Assembly (NCBI GenBank): GCA_021432635.1
Contig: MU270020.1
Span: 1-64,000, forward strand
Length of the DNA stretch: 64,000 bases
Reading direction: 5' to 3'
Source of the DNA: Thozetella sp. PMI_491
Lineage: Eukaryota > Ascomycota > Sordariomycetes > Chaetosphaeriales > Chaetosphaeriaceae
A model generated the notes under the pieces. The model saw nothing but the letters and a program-made list of their open reading frames with translations, did no database searches and was not told where the DNA came from. This document shows, piece by piece, positions 22,959 to 34,844 of this stretch. A program made the position numbers and the translations under genes. The stretch's first letter is position 1; every line of letters begins with the position of its first letter.

Positions 22959-25619
22959 CGTGCTGCAGTGGTAGGCTCGGCCTAGGGTATCATGAAAGCA
23001 GTCGAGAATGAAGAGAAGGAGGGACGAGCACGGCTGCCTAGCGACTTCTCTCGGGGCAGACATATATTCCCATCTCCCTCAGCGGCCAAGATCTCGCGGA
23101 TGCCGGCGCACGCGCCGGACAGACGCTACTCTCCTCTACTCCCTATCTAGCGCCCCCCGCCTTGCATGGCTTCCACGTGGGAGACGTCTGACCATCAACA
23201 CACTACTGATTGATAGAAGGCGCTAAAACTCTAGCTGGTGCATTTCAGCCACGCTCTTTGGGCAACTGGCTCGTCTTGAGCCAATCGCCGATGCGCACCG
23301 GCGCCCCCCCATCTCGCTCGCGTGCATGCAAAACAGCCCTCCGCTTTGTTCTCGTCCTAAGTTACCCCAGAGGGAATAGTTCAGCAAAGTCGGGCCTAGA
23401 ATCATCTCTCGAGGTGGCGTAGTGGACAAAGGGCTAGGTCTCGGTGGACAAAGGTCTCAGGGGCAACGCGCCCGACGGCGCCTACGTACATTTCGGCGGG
23501 CCCGTTGCGCCAGCACTCCCGACCTCTAGTCCTCCTTTTCCACGTGCAGTGAGGGAGGGTGGCGCAATTTCAGCACACCTCTTGGCCCAACGGGCTCGAG
23601 CATTCTTATGAAGAATTTTATTATCGTCTCCACATGCCGGGTGGTTTCCGGCAGGTTAACTCGGCTACGAAATGCCGTTGGAGTGGCGCTTGGTGAGCTG
23701 ATGGCCGGCACGCGACGGCTTTGCAATGGGCCACGCGCGTGTCATTGAGAGGGGCGAAAAGGCCGAATGGGATGCTGGCAGTGCTTTCACAGTCACAGCG
23801 AGCTATGAAGCTAATGCCCGGCATCAAGATGGGAGGCATGCCCATTGCGTTTATTCTGGCAACATTGGTGCCGTAGATTGACTATCTTAACGTTCGGGAT
23901 AAAGACCAAGGGGCCACAATGAGCGAGCAATCAGGAGGATTTCCGATTTCCGGCTCCCACCCGGTAATGCAAACTAATCGCTGTTAGTCCTCGCTCGATT
24001 GGTAACTACGCATGGTGCGACTGTGGCTAAGGACCGGCTAGCCAAGACTGTTGAGATTCATGGGATCTAGAAGCCATGTGTCAATCGGCGACCAGCGAGT
24101 CAGGTGCTGATAGAAACCGTTGCGAATAAGATTTCGGCGCCTGCCTCAGGCGCTCTAGTCGTTATCCCCTTGCGCGGTCGTGAACTAAGGGCTCAAGCGG
24201 CCTTCTAGAAGGCATCTCGACTGCACCATGAACTCGACGGCGTTGTTGCATCTTGCGAGAGGTGCACAGTCGATGCCTACCCTCAGGACCGGAAATAAGA
24301 TCATTGGCTAGCCTTGAGACGCCGACGAGCCGGAAGCCAATGCCGTATTCGACGAGTGGGGAAGTCAAGAAGTTGTGGTTCTTCTTCCCTGCTGTGTAGA
24401 CAAGTAGTGTACCTTCTTCGGCTGGAGGAGCAGGAGCACCTGCATACGGTTGTAGTGAGTCAAGGCTAATGCAGGTTAGGTATTGAGGCCTGGTACTATA
24501 CCTACCACTTTAGGTATACTTACCCCCGGCGAATAGGTCGGGAGCAAGGAATAACCGGGTGGCTGGACTGCAGAGTAACCACTAGAGAAGAGTATGTCTC
24601 TGCCCCTCCGTCCACTTAGGACAAGCAAAAAAAGAGGTCATTTCCCAGCAGATGACGTATGGCAGCTGATGTCGTACACGCGAGCGGGTTCAAGACACCC
24701 TGGCTATGCAGGTACAGTAACTTCCCTGAACAATAGCCCGCGCGGAGCCATCCGGTTATCCGGGTGTTTCCATCTGGTGAACTCTTTGGCTAGTCTCCGG
24801 GGAGTGGACTGCATAGTCGAATCTGAGGTTGCACCTGGATCCTACCAACGTCTGGATCCTACCAACGTCAGCAGAAGCAATGACTTAGGACGGCCATGTT
24901 CCACATAAAGACGCGTCGGCAGGAGTGTTGGTTGGATGGGCATACAGATGGCCGAGCCCAAGGCGGAACAGCAGCGAACTCTTTACGCGAAGCTTGGCAT
25001 GCAGCGGGGGCCTGACTGATTTTGGCTCGCCCAGCCCCAGCCTTCATCCCACCTTCCTGGAAATGCGTCCGCTCCCCCACGGCTGTTTAGGCGGAATCCG
25101 TCCCACGAGAGGGGGTTTATAGACAGACTAGGCCATTTGGCGCCGGTCGGCTGGATAAGGTAGCCATTGATGCCGGCAAAATGGGCTGGAGGATCGGTGC
25201 CTTTGCGCGTTGCGCTATGGCCTGGTTGCGATCCTCCGGTCTGACGGGGCAGTCCGCCGGACGTTCTGAGGGGGCCCAGCCCGGCCGCGTGCGGGGAGCA
25301 GCATCGGCCCAGGCGAGCGGTACAGCCTGAGTGGGCACGCTGGATTGGACAATTCAGTGGTACGACCCATGATTGGCGCAACAATGATATCACCGCATCT
25401 TATACACGGGATATTTAACTTCTCCTCACTGACCCCGGCTGTCTTGGCGGTGATGACAACCCGCAGATCCGCAAACCCGCGAAGCGGAGGTGGTTCAAAA
25501 GCGGAGATGGGGACCTCGAGGGTCGCGTTCCTGGATTTGCCAGCAACCGCGCATCCCAAGTCCACGGACCAGGAACCTCGTACGTGCAAAGGAGACTGCC
25601 AATTGCCATTGCCACTGCC
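22959..25619. other. Divergent intergenic region
   Basis: About 2.7 kb between two divergent genes. A 17-bp unit (TGGATCCTACCAACGTC) is tandemly duplicated at 24836-24869. No gene or RNA is supported. Confidence 0.55.
24836..24869. repeat. 17-bp tandem duplication
   Basis: Two exact copies of TGGATCCTACCAACGTC, at 24836-24852 and 24853-24869. Confidence 0.9.
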
Positions 25620-27248
25620 ATGATGTCGCTTCGTTCGCTCGCAACGACCGCAGCGCTGCTCGGTAACACGGTGTACGCCCTGTCGCCGCCTGCCAAGCGC
25701 GCCGTGCCGGCCCTGGCGCAGGTCATCAACCAGAAGAGCTTCAACGTGCTTCCAACTGTGCCCCCTGCGGTGGACTACAATGCCAGCAGCGTAAGTCAAT
25801 CTCGAAGCTCGTGTCGAGACTCGTGGCCCCTTTGATTGTGTTGACATTCTGCTGTAGGCGCCATGGGTCCCGCTCAACTTCACGGCCGAGGGCTTGATGG
25901 ACAAGCCGTTCCACATCTACGATGACGATTTCCTAGACATCATTGGGCCCAACCCCACGTTCACCATCCTCGCCCAAACTCCCAAGGATCCCATTTTCCA
26001 CGAGGCTGTGGTTTGGTACAAGCCCAAGGACGAGGTATTCTTCGTCCAGAATGCGGGCAACCCGGACGCTGGCACCGGTCTGAACAAGTCGGCTGCCATC
26101 TTCAAGATCTCTTTGAAGGAGGCCGATGCGGTCAAGGGCACGCGCAACGCCACGGGCAAGGTCAAGGTCACTCAGATCCCATCTAACCCGGAGATCCCCA
26201 ACCCCAATGGTAAGTCGATTGTTTCTCGGTGAGGCGGCCTGACACACGCCCGATAGATGACTGACCGTGTGCTTTGCGTAGGTGCAACCCAATACAAAGG
26301 CCAGCTCCTCTACGCGGCAGAGGGCCAAGGCCCCAACAAGGCTCCCGCTCTCATCGTCTTGAACCCGCTGGAGCCCTACAACACCACTGGTAAGTCGGCG
26401 TGGCTGCTGCACACTGCCAAAGCTTGATTACTGAAATTAACCGATTTATACAGTGCTTCTCAACAACTTCTTCGGTCGGCAGTTCAACTCCCTCAATGAT
26501 CTCGGCATCAACCCCAAGAATCTCGATATCTACTTCACGGACCCCACCTACGGCGAGTCGAACAACTTCCGCCCCGCCCCGGGCATGCCTACTCAGGTGT
26601 ACCGGTACAATGACAAGACGGGCGCCGTCTCTATCGCTGCAGACGGTTTTGCGATGCCAAACGGTGAGTAATCGACAAGGGAACTTCATGCACTAAGTGG
26701 CATGCAATCCATGCAAGTACTAACCTTTGCGCAAGGCATCACTTTCTCGCCCAAGGGCGAATACGCCTACATCTCAGACACCGGAATCTGGAGGCACGGC
26801 CTGGAATTGACAAACCCCTCGTCAATGTCAGTTCATTATCGCACGCACGTGAATGTTTGAGTTACATGTTCGCTAACGGTGCCCACAAAGCTATCGGTTC
26901 GATGTCCAGTCCGACGGCACCTTCGAGAACCGCAAGACCTTTGCGTTTATTGACACCAACATTCCCGACGGTAAGCCTCCAGATGGGACCAGTGTCTCGA
27001 TTTCTCGCCGCTAACCATCGCATTGGGTAGGTATTCATACCGACAGCAAGGGCAATGTCTATGCGGGAGTGGGAGACGGCATCCATGTATGGAACCCGTC
27101 CGGTAAGCTTCTTGGAAAGATCTACACCGGTCGGACGTCAGCGAATTTCCAGTTCGTTGGCGGTGGCAGGATGGTCATCGGCGGCGAGACGCAGCTGTTC
27201 TACGCGACGTTGGCAGCCGAGGGGAACCTGGTTACCAGTCAGCTGTGA
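25620..27248 (+). CDS. Secreted SMP-30/gluconolactonase-family lactonohydrolase
   Basis: Seven exons: 25620-25790, 25858-26209, 26282-26389, 26454-26663, 26736-26826, 26891-26970 and 27031-27248, giving 409 residues. ATG 25620 starts a signal peptide (MMSLRSLATTAALLGNTVYA); an in-frame GTG upstream is not needed. The beta-propeller family signatures include EAVVWYKPKDEVFFVQNAG, LNDLGINPKNLDIYFTDPTYG, DGFAMPNGITFSPKG and DGIHTDSKGNVYAGVGDGIHVW. They contain the acidic and Asn residues that usually bind calcium in this fold. The size and secretion match fungal lactonohydrolases acting on aldonate or pantoyl lactones. The gene is convergent with a Zn2Cys6 regulator, 177 bp away. Confidence 0.9.
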
Positions 27249-27425
27249 GGGGACAGACGCGGGAGATGGTGGCCGTAACTGCGCGCTAATGCAAAAGCAC
27301 CGGGGAAAGGAGGGCAAAATAATCTTCTTCTATAATACTACTATCAAACTTATTACATTGATCGAGCTCCCAGAGCTCCGAGAACTGTGTTTTCTCGAGA
27401 CTGACTAGACCGCATGCCACCTTTA

Positions 27426-29721
27426 TCATAGGAATGGCTGGCTTGCACCCAGAGTGTCTGTACTCAGTAGCCACGTATCGTCGTTGAAAAGATCGTTTTG
27501 GTTTGAAAGGAAGTCAAAGCTCGTCCAGTGAAAGCCGAGATCCTCGTTGGTCATTTGCGGACCACCGTCGCCACCTTGGTCTCCTGTTACAAAGTTTTGA
27601 ACGGCGGAACTGGTAACCTGCCCAGAATTTCTCATCTCTGTTGGCCCTGGCAAAGTCTCGAGGTTTTTTCGGCATCTCTTAACCAACGACTCAACACCCT
27701 GAGCTATAGCAACTAATAGGTGCTGGCGGTGCATGTCGCCTGTGATGGAGTTCAGCACACCACTCACCTCTCCCACTAGGTTCAGCGTTTCTTCCATGTC
27801 GATGGAAACAACATGTCCGTATTGCGTCGCCACCTTGATGAGAAAGACAATGGCAAATATGATCATGGTGTCAAAATAAAGAGATAGGCCGTCGAGGTGC
27901 GCTTGGATCTCTGGATCACCGATGATGGTCTTTAGTATAGATTTGGCTGAATACGTCGAGATTGCCCCAATTTCCTCCAGCTCTGGGTGGAGTTGGGCAC
28001 GAGGCTGGATCGTCGAGGTCGAACTTTGCTCTCGTCTTCCAAACTCGCTCATGGCAGCTCCTCTAGTGGTATCATCAGCTTTGTGCCGTGAAGCAAGTCC
28101 CCGGAATGCATGCGAGCAAAGATAAAGTTTCGCGAAGTGGTAATGCAGACCGACGCCCTTGCGTGGGTAGTCTCCAACATAAGGATTGAGCGCGAACTGC
28201 TCTTCCCAGCCGGCGCGCCAGGTGTCTAGCTCAAGCATGAACTTTCGGAGGCGAGGGATCGACTCGATCGGTATGGGCACGTCGACATTGAAACCAAATT
28301 CGGAAAGGACGCGGCTCCCTAATGCCCAGATCTGCACCTGGCTCAACAGGCGCCGATCGTCTCCTTCTGAGAGCCGGCTAGTTAGGAGATTGGGGGCCGA
28401 CCGGATGGCCTCACCTTCTGAAACCATCGGTGGACGACCATACGGGATGCTGAGATGATGATCGCAGATATACACATGGTACCAGAGGCGTGCCTGTGAG
28501 TATGCGGTACGGTCTCCCTCGACGGCCTTCTGGAATGCCTGATGTAAATGTATCTGGGTGGCAGCCCTCACAGCTATAGTCCCAATTAGTTTGCCGCCAT
28601 CGCATGCAAGCCTTGGGCGTAGCGGCGCGAAACAGACCTATCGAGACAAGATTCCACGAGAGATCGTGAAGCCAAAAAGCACCGATGCAGAGCGCCCGGA
28701 TGTCGTCGAGATTGGCTCCGTTCGCCATCGACATGCGGGACGCAAGTCGGACAAAGCGGTCGTAGCAACGATCGAAGACAAACCTCAAGTCCCGAGAGTG
28801 CAGGGATGCCACTGTGCAGATGGCAGCTAGCAGCAAGGGAGAGCCAGACCGAACGGAAGCGAGACTGCAGGAGCGGCTCAGGATACGGTAGAGGTAATGG
28901 TCCAGCCGTTCAGAGTAAACACTGAATAGGGCCTCAGCTTGGCCCAATGAAATTGCACCGTCCGAGACGAGATCGTCCAGCTTAGATGGCCGATCGATGG
29001 GTGAGGGTTGCTCATTGGCTGCGTCAAGGCATGAGGCAGGGATCGTGGGTGGCCCATCTTCGATATTCACGCGGACTTGCCAGCCACGGCTGTGGCCTTC
29101 ACTGGTAGGCTGTGCACTGGAATCATCTGGCTCAGTGTGATTACCTGGACCTGAATGCTCGGTGTTGACAGGCGCAGATGTGTCGTTGTGGTCTTGGGGA
29201 ATAGCTAGCCGCCCACACACGGTATCTAGGAGCGCCTCGATCGCATGGATCTTGCGGGTGACTGTCTGTTTCCATCTATGGGAGCATCAATATTATGTTA
29301 GCCAAAGCCGGGGCACGTCATAGGCGCTTACGATGCATCATCTTCCAATAGCGCCTGCAGAGACCGGTTGACAGTGCACGAGAGACCCCTCTGTTTGCAC
29401 CGTGTGCACGGCAAGCCTGCATCCGATATGTGGCATTTGATCTTGTAGCCGAGTTAGTTCGTGCCGATAGAGCGGACCTGTAACCAAACGGCGGCATGTC
29501 CCCTTACTAACTCGTACCTTTTGCTTCCGGCATGCTGTCCGAGCATGGGTAGTAAGTGTCTACCCCTTTTAGTAGCTTAGGGAACGGCCTTCCCCGAACG
29601 TACCGACGCAAGCTGTTATCTTGCGACTAATATCCAGCTTGCGGTCTCCGAAGCTCGCACGCAAGGCTTCTGGTCCTAGTGGGGTTATCAATTGTCCCTC
29701 GCGTATGGGTCGATTCGCCAT
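27426..29721 (-). CDS. Zn2Cys6 transcription factor with a 17-nt microexon
   Basis: Five exons: 29721-29604, 29534-29518, 29441-29332, 29275-28638 and 28573-27426, giving 676 residues. Assembled, exons 1 to 3 give ITACVACRKQKIKC, then LPCTRCKQRGLSC, a complete six-cysteine cluster split by two introns. Exon 2 is only 17 nt and supplies the second cysteine and basic residues. Without it the cluster is broken, so the model is well constrained. A long fungal transcription-factor middle domain follows, including AATQIHLHQAF, WYHVYICDHHLSIPYGRPP and WRAGWEEQF. The C-terminus is acidic and aromatic, a likely activation region. It is a probable nuclear regulator. The convergent lactonohydrolase and the divergent dioxygenase are candidate targets by position only. 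Confidence 0.9.
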
Positions 29722-30506
29722 CATCTTGTCGGTCGCTTGTTGCGAGGGGTGGGGAGGATGCCGTCTCGGAAGTACGGCGCTACGGGCTTTGTGCCGTTGT
29801 CGCCGGGTTATATGCCGTCAGTGCGTGGGGTTTCCCCAGATCGAGCGATTAGATGGCCGCACACGTGGGTGAAGTGTGGCCCGGGGTTGTGTATGGAGGT
29901 GGCGTGCCGCTGAACACCGATCTGATTGGTCTAGGTGATGCAACGTGATGGAGTTGCTTCATCTAGAGGTATGCCTACCTTCAACCCTGTTGCTCGAGCC
30001 ATGGTCCATTATCGTAATTTTAATAAGAATCTATGGTATGTGGCTGGGGCGGATATATTTAAATTTTTTATATTTTTATAATCGAATACAGTGGTTCCGC
30101 GCTCTTGAGAGGAGGCGCTGCGCTGGACCAGCTCGATCAACCATGTTGTTATTTGAGTGGTAAGTAGGTAAATACCTCTTGTCGCCAGCCACAGTATACT
30201 AGAAAACCAATTACCTATCGCGTATCCCTATTGGAGCCCAAATAAAAACCAGAGGCTGTAGCAGGCAGGCTGAGGAGATTCGGCAAGAAGTCCGCACACG
30301 GAGGCATACTTGGTTTTGGCCTCGCAACTACAGTGGAAGCCTACAATTCCTGGCCCTGCGTCGTTTGCTAATTGGTACAATATTTTTAGAGTATCTGCGC
30401 ATTTAAAACAGGCAACCTACTAGTATTCTTAGCTCTAGCCCCCCCGCGAAATAGCCTTCCAGACCTGTGCTACTGTGCTATTACCTCACCACTATTTTTT
30501 TTCACT
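29722..30506. other. Divergent promoter region
   Basis: 785 bp shared between the Zn2Cys6 regulator (minus) and the PhyH dioxygenase (plus). AT-rich near 30040-30080. No clear TATA box was found at the expected distance. Confidence 0.5.
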
Positions 30507-31450
30507 ATGGTGACGTTGACCCCCGAGCAGATCGCTCAGTATCACGAAGAGGGCTATCTTGTACTTCGAGCTAATGAGCATGGGCTTGCGACACCTGAAG
30601 CCCTCAAAGCTTGGACAGACGAAATTGCGGCTTGGCCACGCGTCCCAGGCAAGTGGATGCAGTACGATGAGACCACGGCCTCGGGGGAGAAGCAGTTGAT
30701 GAGAACAGAAAACTTCGCCGACTATCATGATGGGTACGGCAGGCTTCTCCTGGGACCCGACCTTCGGGGGTTGCTTGGACAGCTCACTGGTGACGTGAGC
30801 ACTTTGGATCTACAAAGTCCGCAGCCGAGTAGTTAACCGAGATAACAGGAAATGCTCCTCTTCAAAGACAAGATCAACTACAAGCTGCCGCACGCAAATG
30901 GGTTCAATCCCCACATCGACGCTCCAGCTTACGACCACATTGGCAGTATTGAGCATACTACTGCTAATTTGGCCATAGACGCGGCCATACCCGAGAATGG
31001 ATGCCTCGAGATTGTGCCCGGCTCTCATCACATGGACGTCAAACTAGCTTATGGAGCTCATATTGCCGACGACTGGGTCCAGAGGCAGAACTGGGTCCAA
31101 ATTCCTCTTGCTGCTGGTGACTTGCTCATTTTCGGAAGTCATTTGGCTCATCGTAGTGCGCCTTACACTACGGGTGACCGACGAGCTAGTCTTTACGCCA
31201 CTTACTACTGCCGCAAGGATGGAGATGACCTCAGACAAAGGTACTACACTCATCGCAGGCTCAATTTCCCTCCTGAGCATGGTAAGATAACTCCAGGCCG
31301 ATCTTCGAGAGGCGTTAAAGTCTGACACTGGATGCATTAGAGCGTGATCCGGAACGTGATTATACCAGCTCATTTAAGATTTATGCTTCTGCGGGCGCAT
31401 ACATCGGGCACGATGTGGCAAGGGCGGCAAACGGGATGCAGAAGGCGTGA
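30507..31450 (+). CDS. PhyH-family Fe(II)/2-oxoglutarate dioxygenase, PhnY-like
   Basis: Three exons: 30507-30794, 30849-31281 and 31341-31450, giving 276 residues, the usual PhnY length. Iron ligands are the HxD pair H118/D120 in NPHIDAPAY and the distal histidine H197 in AHRSAP. R208 sits eleven residues later, the PhyH spacing for the 2-oxoglutarate-binding arginine. KDKINYKLP just before HxD and NGCLEIVPGSH are characteristic of the bacterial 2-aminoethylphosphonate dioxygenase group. PhnY hydroxylates the carbon next to phosphorus. The next gene on the same strand is PhnZ-like, which makes this role much more likely. There is no signal or targeting peptide. Alternatives are other small-molecule PhyH hydroxylases of fungal metabolism. 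Confidence 0.82.
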
Positions 31451-32615
31451 AGAGAGAATAGCAGCTTAGCCAAATCTTGGTCATTGATCCATGTTTGCTG
31501 CCTCACGTTGGCAATAACGAACATGAGATTTCGTCTACATGAACAAGCCTTGTAGTGAGATTCACCAAACTAGTTATCATATCGCCCAGTAAGTTGTAAA
31601 GCCCTAGTGCAATGCGACCCCAGATAATAAGTAGCTTCTCTCGAGACTTGGCATGGTAGTTCGCGTTTACAAATAAACACCCCTATACTACTAACTCGTT
31701 GAGCGAAAACGTGGGACCGTGTCTCAGACAATTGCACGAGGCTCCTTTATCAAAAGTTTGGACCACAATGACTGCCTATCATACATGTATAGCTACCTGG
31801 TAACGTGATGTGAACACTCAATTCGGCACCTAACACACAGCCTCTGCTTTTTTGTAAGCGTGGGAATTAAAAAGCCACTGTCCTAGTGAGAAAAGTAATT
31901 GACCCAGATACAGGGGAGTTAACAGGGCCAACCAGGAGCCAAATGGGCCAAGAACAAGCCTACATGGCTGGTTACTGGCTTCCAAGCCCTCATGTCTCCT
32001 CTGTATTATACCCAGCTAACAATCATACAGGGGGTGAATCGTACACTCCGAGCGTAATAAAGTTATGGAGTGTGTCTATGGGAGGGAGGCGGTTGCGCTT
32101 TCGGTGCCATCCGACAGATAGGACTACGGACTTCGTCCCGACCGGCCAGGCCCCGATATCCGGTCTTCCTGCCGAGAGTTTCTCCGCATCTTGCTAGCCA
32201 ATACCACGTCTCGGAAATAAGCTACGCAAATAGGGACTCTTTTTAGCAGGCAAACATATGCATGCGCTCGGTTGACGGCGGTATTCGGACACCTCGAAAT
32301 GGCGTATTTGAATAGGCCCCCTGGCACCTGTCTTGTAGTCTTGAGGTTGCTTTTTAACAGTTTTGTACAAGATTTACAGCTAGAGTTGTTAGAGGGCTGA
32401 CCGAACACAATACCAGGTTGCTGATCTCCGAATACCGCCGTCGGCGCTGAGTACCTAGGTACCAGATAAATAAACGGCACCCAGTGCTAAGTGCTAGCCG
32501 ACTACGGGCCTGAACTGTTCTGATTAAGCCTGTCTGCTACTTGTCGAGTAGCTTAAATCACTCACAGTTCCTTGCCGCAAACCCGCCTTCTGTTTTCTTC
32601 CACCAGGATATCGAA
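31451..32615. other. Intergenic region between the two phosphonate-type genes
   Basis: About 1.2 kb, moderately AT-rich, without a supported gene. An in-frame non-ATG extension of the next gene reaches back to 32541 but has no good start. Confidence 0.5.
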
Positions 32616-33446
32616 ATGGAGATACCTGCAACTGAGGATCATGTGCGAGCAACCGTTCGCGAGCTCTTCGGCTTCATCGAGAGACAGGGTCAAGGGGACT
32701 ACCTCGGCGAAGCTGTCTCCCAGCTGGAACATTCTCTCCAGGCCGCGGCGCGCGCGCAGCAAGATCATGCGGACGATGAGACGGTTCTAGCGTCGCTGCT
32801 CCACGATGTTGGCCGCTTCATCCCTGCCGCAGACAAGATGCATAAAATGATTGCGCCCGATGGATCGTACGTCGGCCGTGCGAGCCACGAGATCGTGGGT
32901 GAGCGGTATCTTAGACAGCTAGGATTTAACGAGAAGATCTGCCAGCTCGTGGGCGCACATGTAATGGCAAAGCAATATTTGTGCGCGACGGAGAAGGGGT
33001 ACTGGGAGTCCCTGAGCAAGAGTAGCAAGAGGACCCTAGAATTCCAGGCAAGCACTTATGCCCATCCGTGGAGTCTATGCTCTAGCAACACTGATAGCTG
33101 ATCTCATTCCTTCCTAGGGCGGAATGTTCAACGAGGAGCAGATTAAGGAGGCACAAAAGGATCCGTGGCTTCTTGAGAAGCTCGCAGTGCGGCGATATGA
33201 CGACCTTGCGAAAGACCCCAACTTCAAGGCGCCTCCACTGGCGGCTTATGAGGATATAGCGATCAAATGCCTCCTAGGTAGATATATGCACAGAGTTAAC
33301 CCAAAAGCAATTTGGATATTAACGATTTATAGCTTCACGTGCTGCCAGCTAAGTGCCGGTACAATAAGACTCAGCGTTGAGAATGGGGATATTGAAACAC
33401 CACGGCTAGTCTCATCCAAGGGTTAATCTTTTCAGGATTTAGCTGA
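32616..33446 (+). CDS. HD-domain di-iron oxygenase, PhnZ-like
   Basis: Three exons: 32616-33047, 33118-33277 and 33436-33446, giving 200 residues, close to PhnZ. The first intron has a GC donor (CAG|GCAAGC), needed to join TLEFQ to GGMFNEE. The last intron and 3-residue tail are less certain. Di-iron ligands are all visible: H39, H63, D64, H91, H115 and D172. The substrate-gate pair Y29 and E32 lies in DYLGEAVSQLEH, with K119 and R169 at the positions that hold the phosphonate in PhnZ. Offsets against the PhnZ numbering I recall are constant, +5 before and +11 after one insertion. PhnZ cleaves the C-P bond of 2-amino-1-hydroxyethylphosphonate to glycine and phosphate. The start is the first ATG in frame. 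Confidence 0.85.
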
Positions 33447-33484
33447 AAAGGAGACTCGAAAGCTAGCTATGATTCTTGAACGTT

Positions 33485-34285
33485 TCACTCTTTGGTGTCA
33501 CGCAGGGGCTTTCCCCAGACAATGTATCCCACTACACCAAAGCTTAGCTCATCCTTCTCAGCATATGGCTGTAGTATGCCTCGCATTTCTTGTGAAAAGT
33601 TATCGACCTCGTCCGTCGTCATATCATCCAAGGAGAAGCTGCTGCGTGCATGATGCGATTCAATGTAATCGCCGATTGTCTGGCGCATAAACAGCGGCGC
33701 CGTCCGGCTTTCTCCCAGCTTTTGAAAGAGATTCGCCTTCTCCAGCTCGGGTATCATATTAAATGGCACATACTTTTGATTTCTCGAATACTTTGCCACA
33801 ATCTTGGTGTATTCATCCTGCCACGGGGCCTGCGGCTCGAACAGGACAGTGGCGATGGCCAACACGCCGTTTGGGGTGAGCATGCGGGACAACCGGGGCA
33901 TCACAACATCCAAGTCCATCCAGTGTAGGCTCTGCCCTGCAGTGATGAGCGCATATGGACCCTGAATGGCGAAGGTCTCAGCTTTAGAGTGAATCCATCG
34001 TATTTTGCTATCACTTCCCCCTGGCAGCGTTTTCCCATGTTCTAGCATGGGAAGCGAGACGTCAACGGCATCAACGCGGTCAACATGAGCCGAGAAAAGG
34101 CGTGCAATGTCGCCGGTCCCGCAGCCAAGGTCAAGTACCGCACTTGGGTTGTCTTTTATGAGGTTTTGGAGAATGGAGAAGGTCTCTGGCGGATAAGATG
34201 GCCGAAGGTGGTACCTCTGTACCACGCTCGTGTCGCGAAAGCGCGACGCGAACTTTTCGGTCTGTGACTCGGGACGAGAGATCAT
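33485..34285 (-). CDS. Class I SAM-dependent methyltransferase
   Basis: A single exon of 266 residues. The frame is open further upstream from a TTG at 34339, but ATG 34285 begins the family-typical N-terminus. SAM-binding motif I reads VLDLGCGTGDIARLF near residue 55, followed by the acidic motif II VDAVDVS. QSLHWMD matches the fungal trans-aconitate-methyltransferase-like group (Methyltransf_11). The C-terminus is helical with a conserved-looking YIVWGKP end. The stop is only 38 bp from the end of the PhnZ-like gene, in convergent orientation. A small-molecule acceptor is likely. Whether it acts on an aminophosphonate or something unrelated cannot be told. Confidence 0.85.
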   Translation of the reverse strand: MISRPESQTEKFASRFRDTSVVQRYHLRPSYPPETFSILQNLIKDNPSAVLDLGCGTGDIARLFSAHVDRVDAVDVSLPMLEHGKTLPGGSDSKIRWIHSKAETFAIQGPYALITAGQSLHWMDLDVVMPRLSRMLTPNGVLAIATVLFEPQAPWQDEYTKIVAKYSRNQKYVPFNMIPELEKANLFQKLGESRTAPLFMRQTIGDYIESHHARSSFSLDDMTTDEVDNFSQEMRGILQPYAEKDELSFGVVGYIVWGKPLRDTKE

Positions 34286-34844
34286 GGTGAATTGTGGGTT
34301 GAAACTATGGAGATGAAATTGCGGACAGGATAACCTCAACCGAATTTAAATTGATGCTGGAGGTTGAGATCATTCAAATGCAAGCCCATGTGAGTCACTC
34401 ACCGACTTGAAGAACTGCCCAATCATCTTGTTTTTCTCGGCGGTTCAATTCATCGAGTGTAATGTGACATGACGTACGATTAGGCGGCGACTGTGCTTTG
34501 CCAATATGATCAACTGTTCCAGCTTAGTAGTTTCAACCTGAGCATATGGGATACAACTTGCCACCCTAAAACGAATTGAGGCTGAACCGCTCTAGTTGCT
34601 CGCTGTGGTGTTACGAAGAGCTCTGTCTTACTAGGTTTACCACTGTTTTGGGGTCTATAATCCCTTGAAGTTATTTCAAACATGATAAAAGTCAGGAGAA
34701 TTAAGGTAAGACGTGGTACTCGATTAAATAGATTGTGAATTGGAAGTGCTTCAACCTGAAGCTATAAGAAACAGGTATCAGAAACTGATACCTCTCCCAC
34801 TACCTAAGTTCGACATGAAGTATGGAAGCGCACGTGTATCTCAA
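34286..34844. other. Intergenic region
   Basis: Between the methyltransferase start and the 3' end of the small secreted protein gene. AT-rich, with no feature recognised. Confidence 0.5.
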
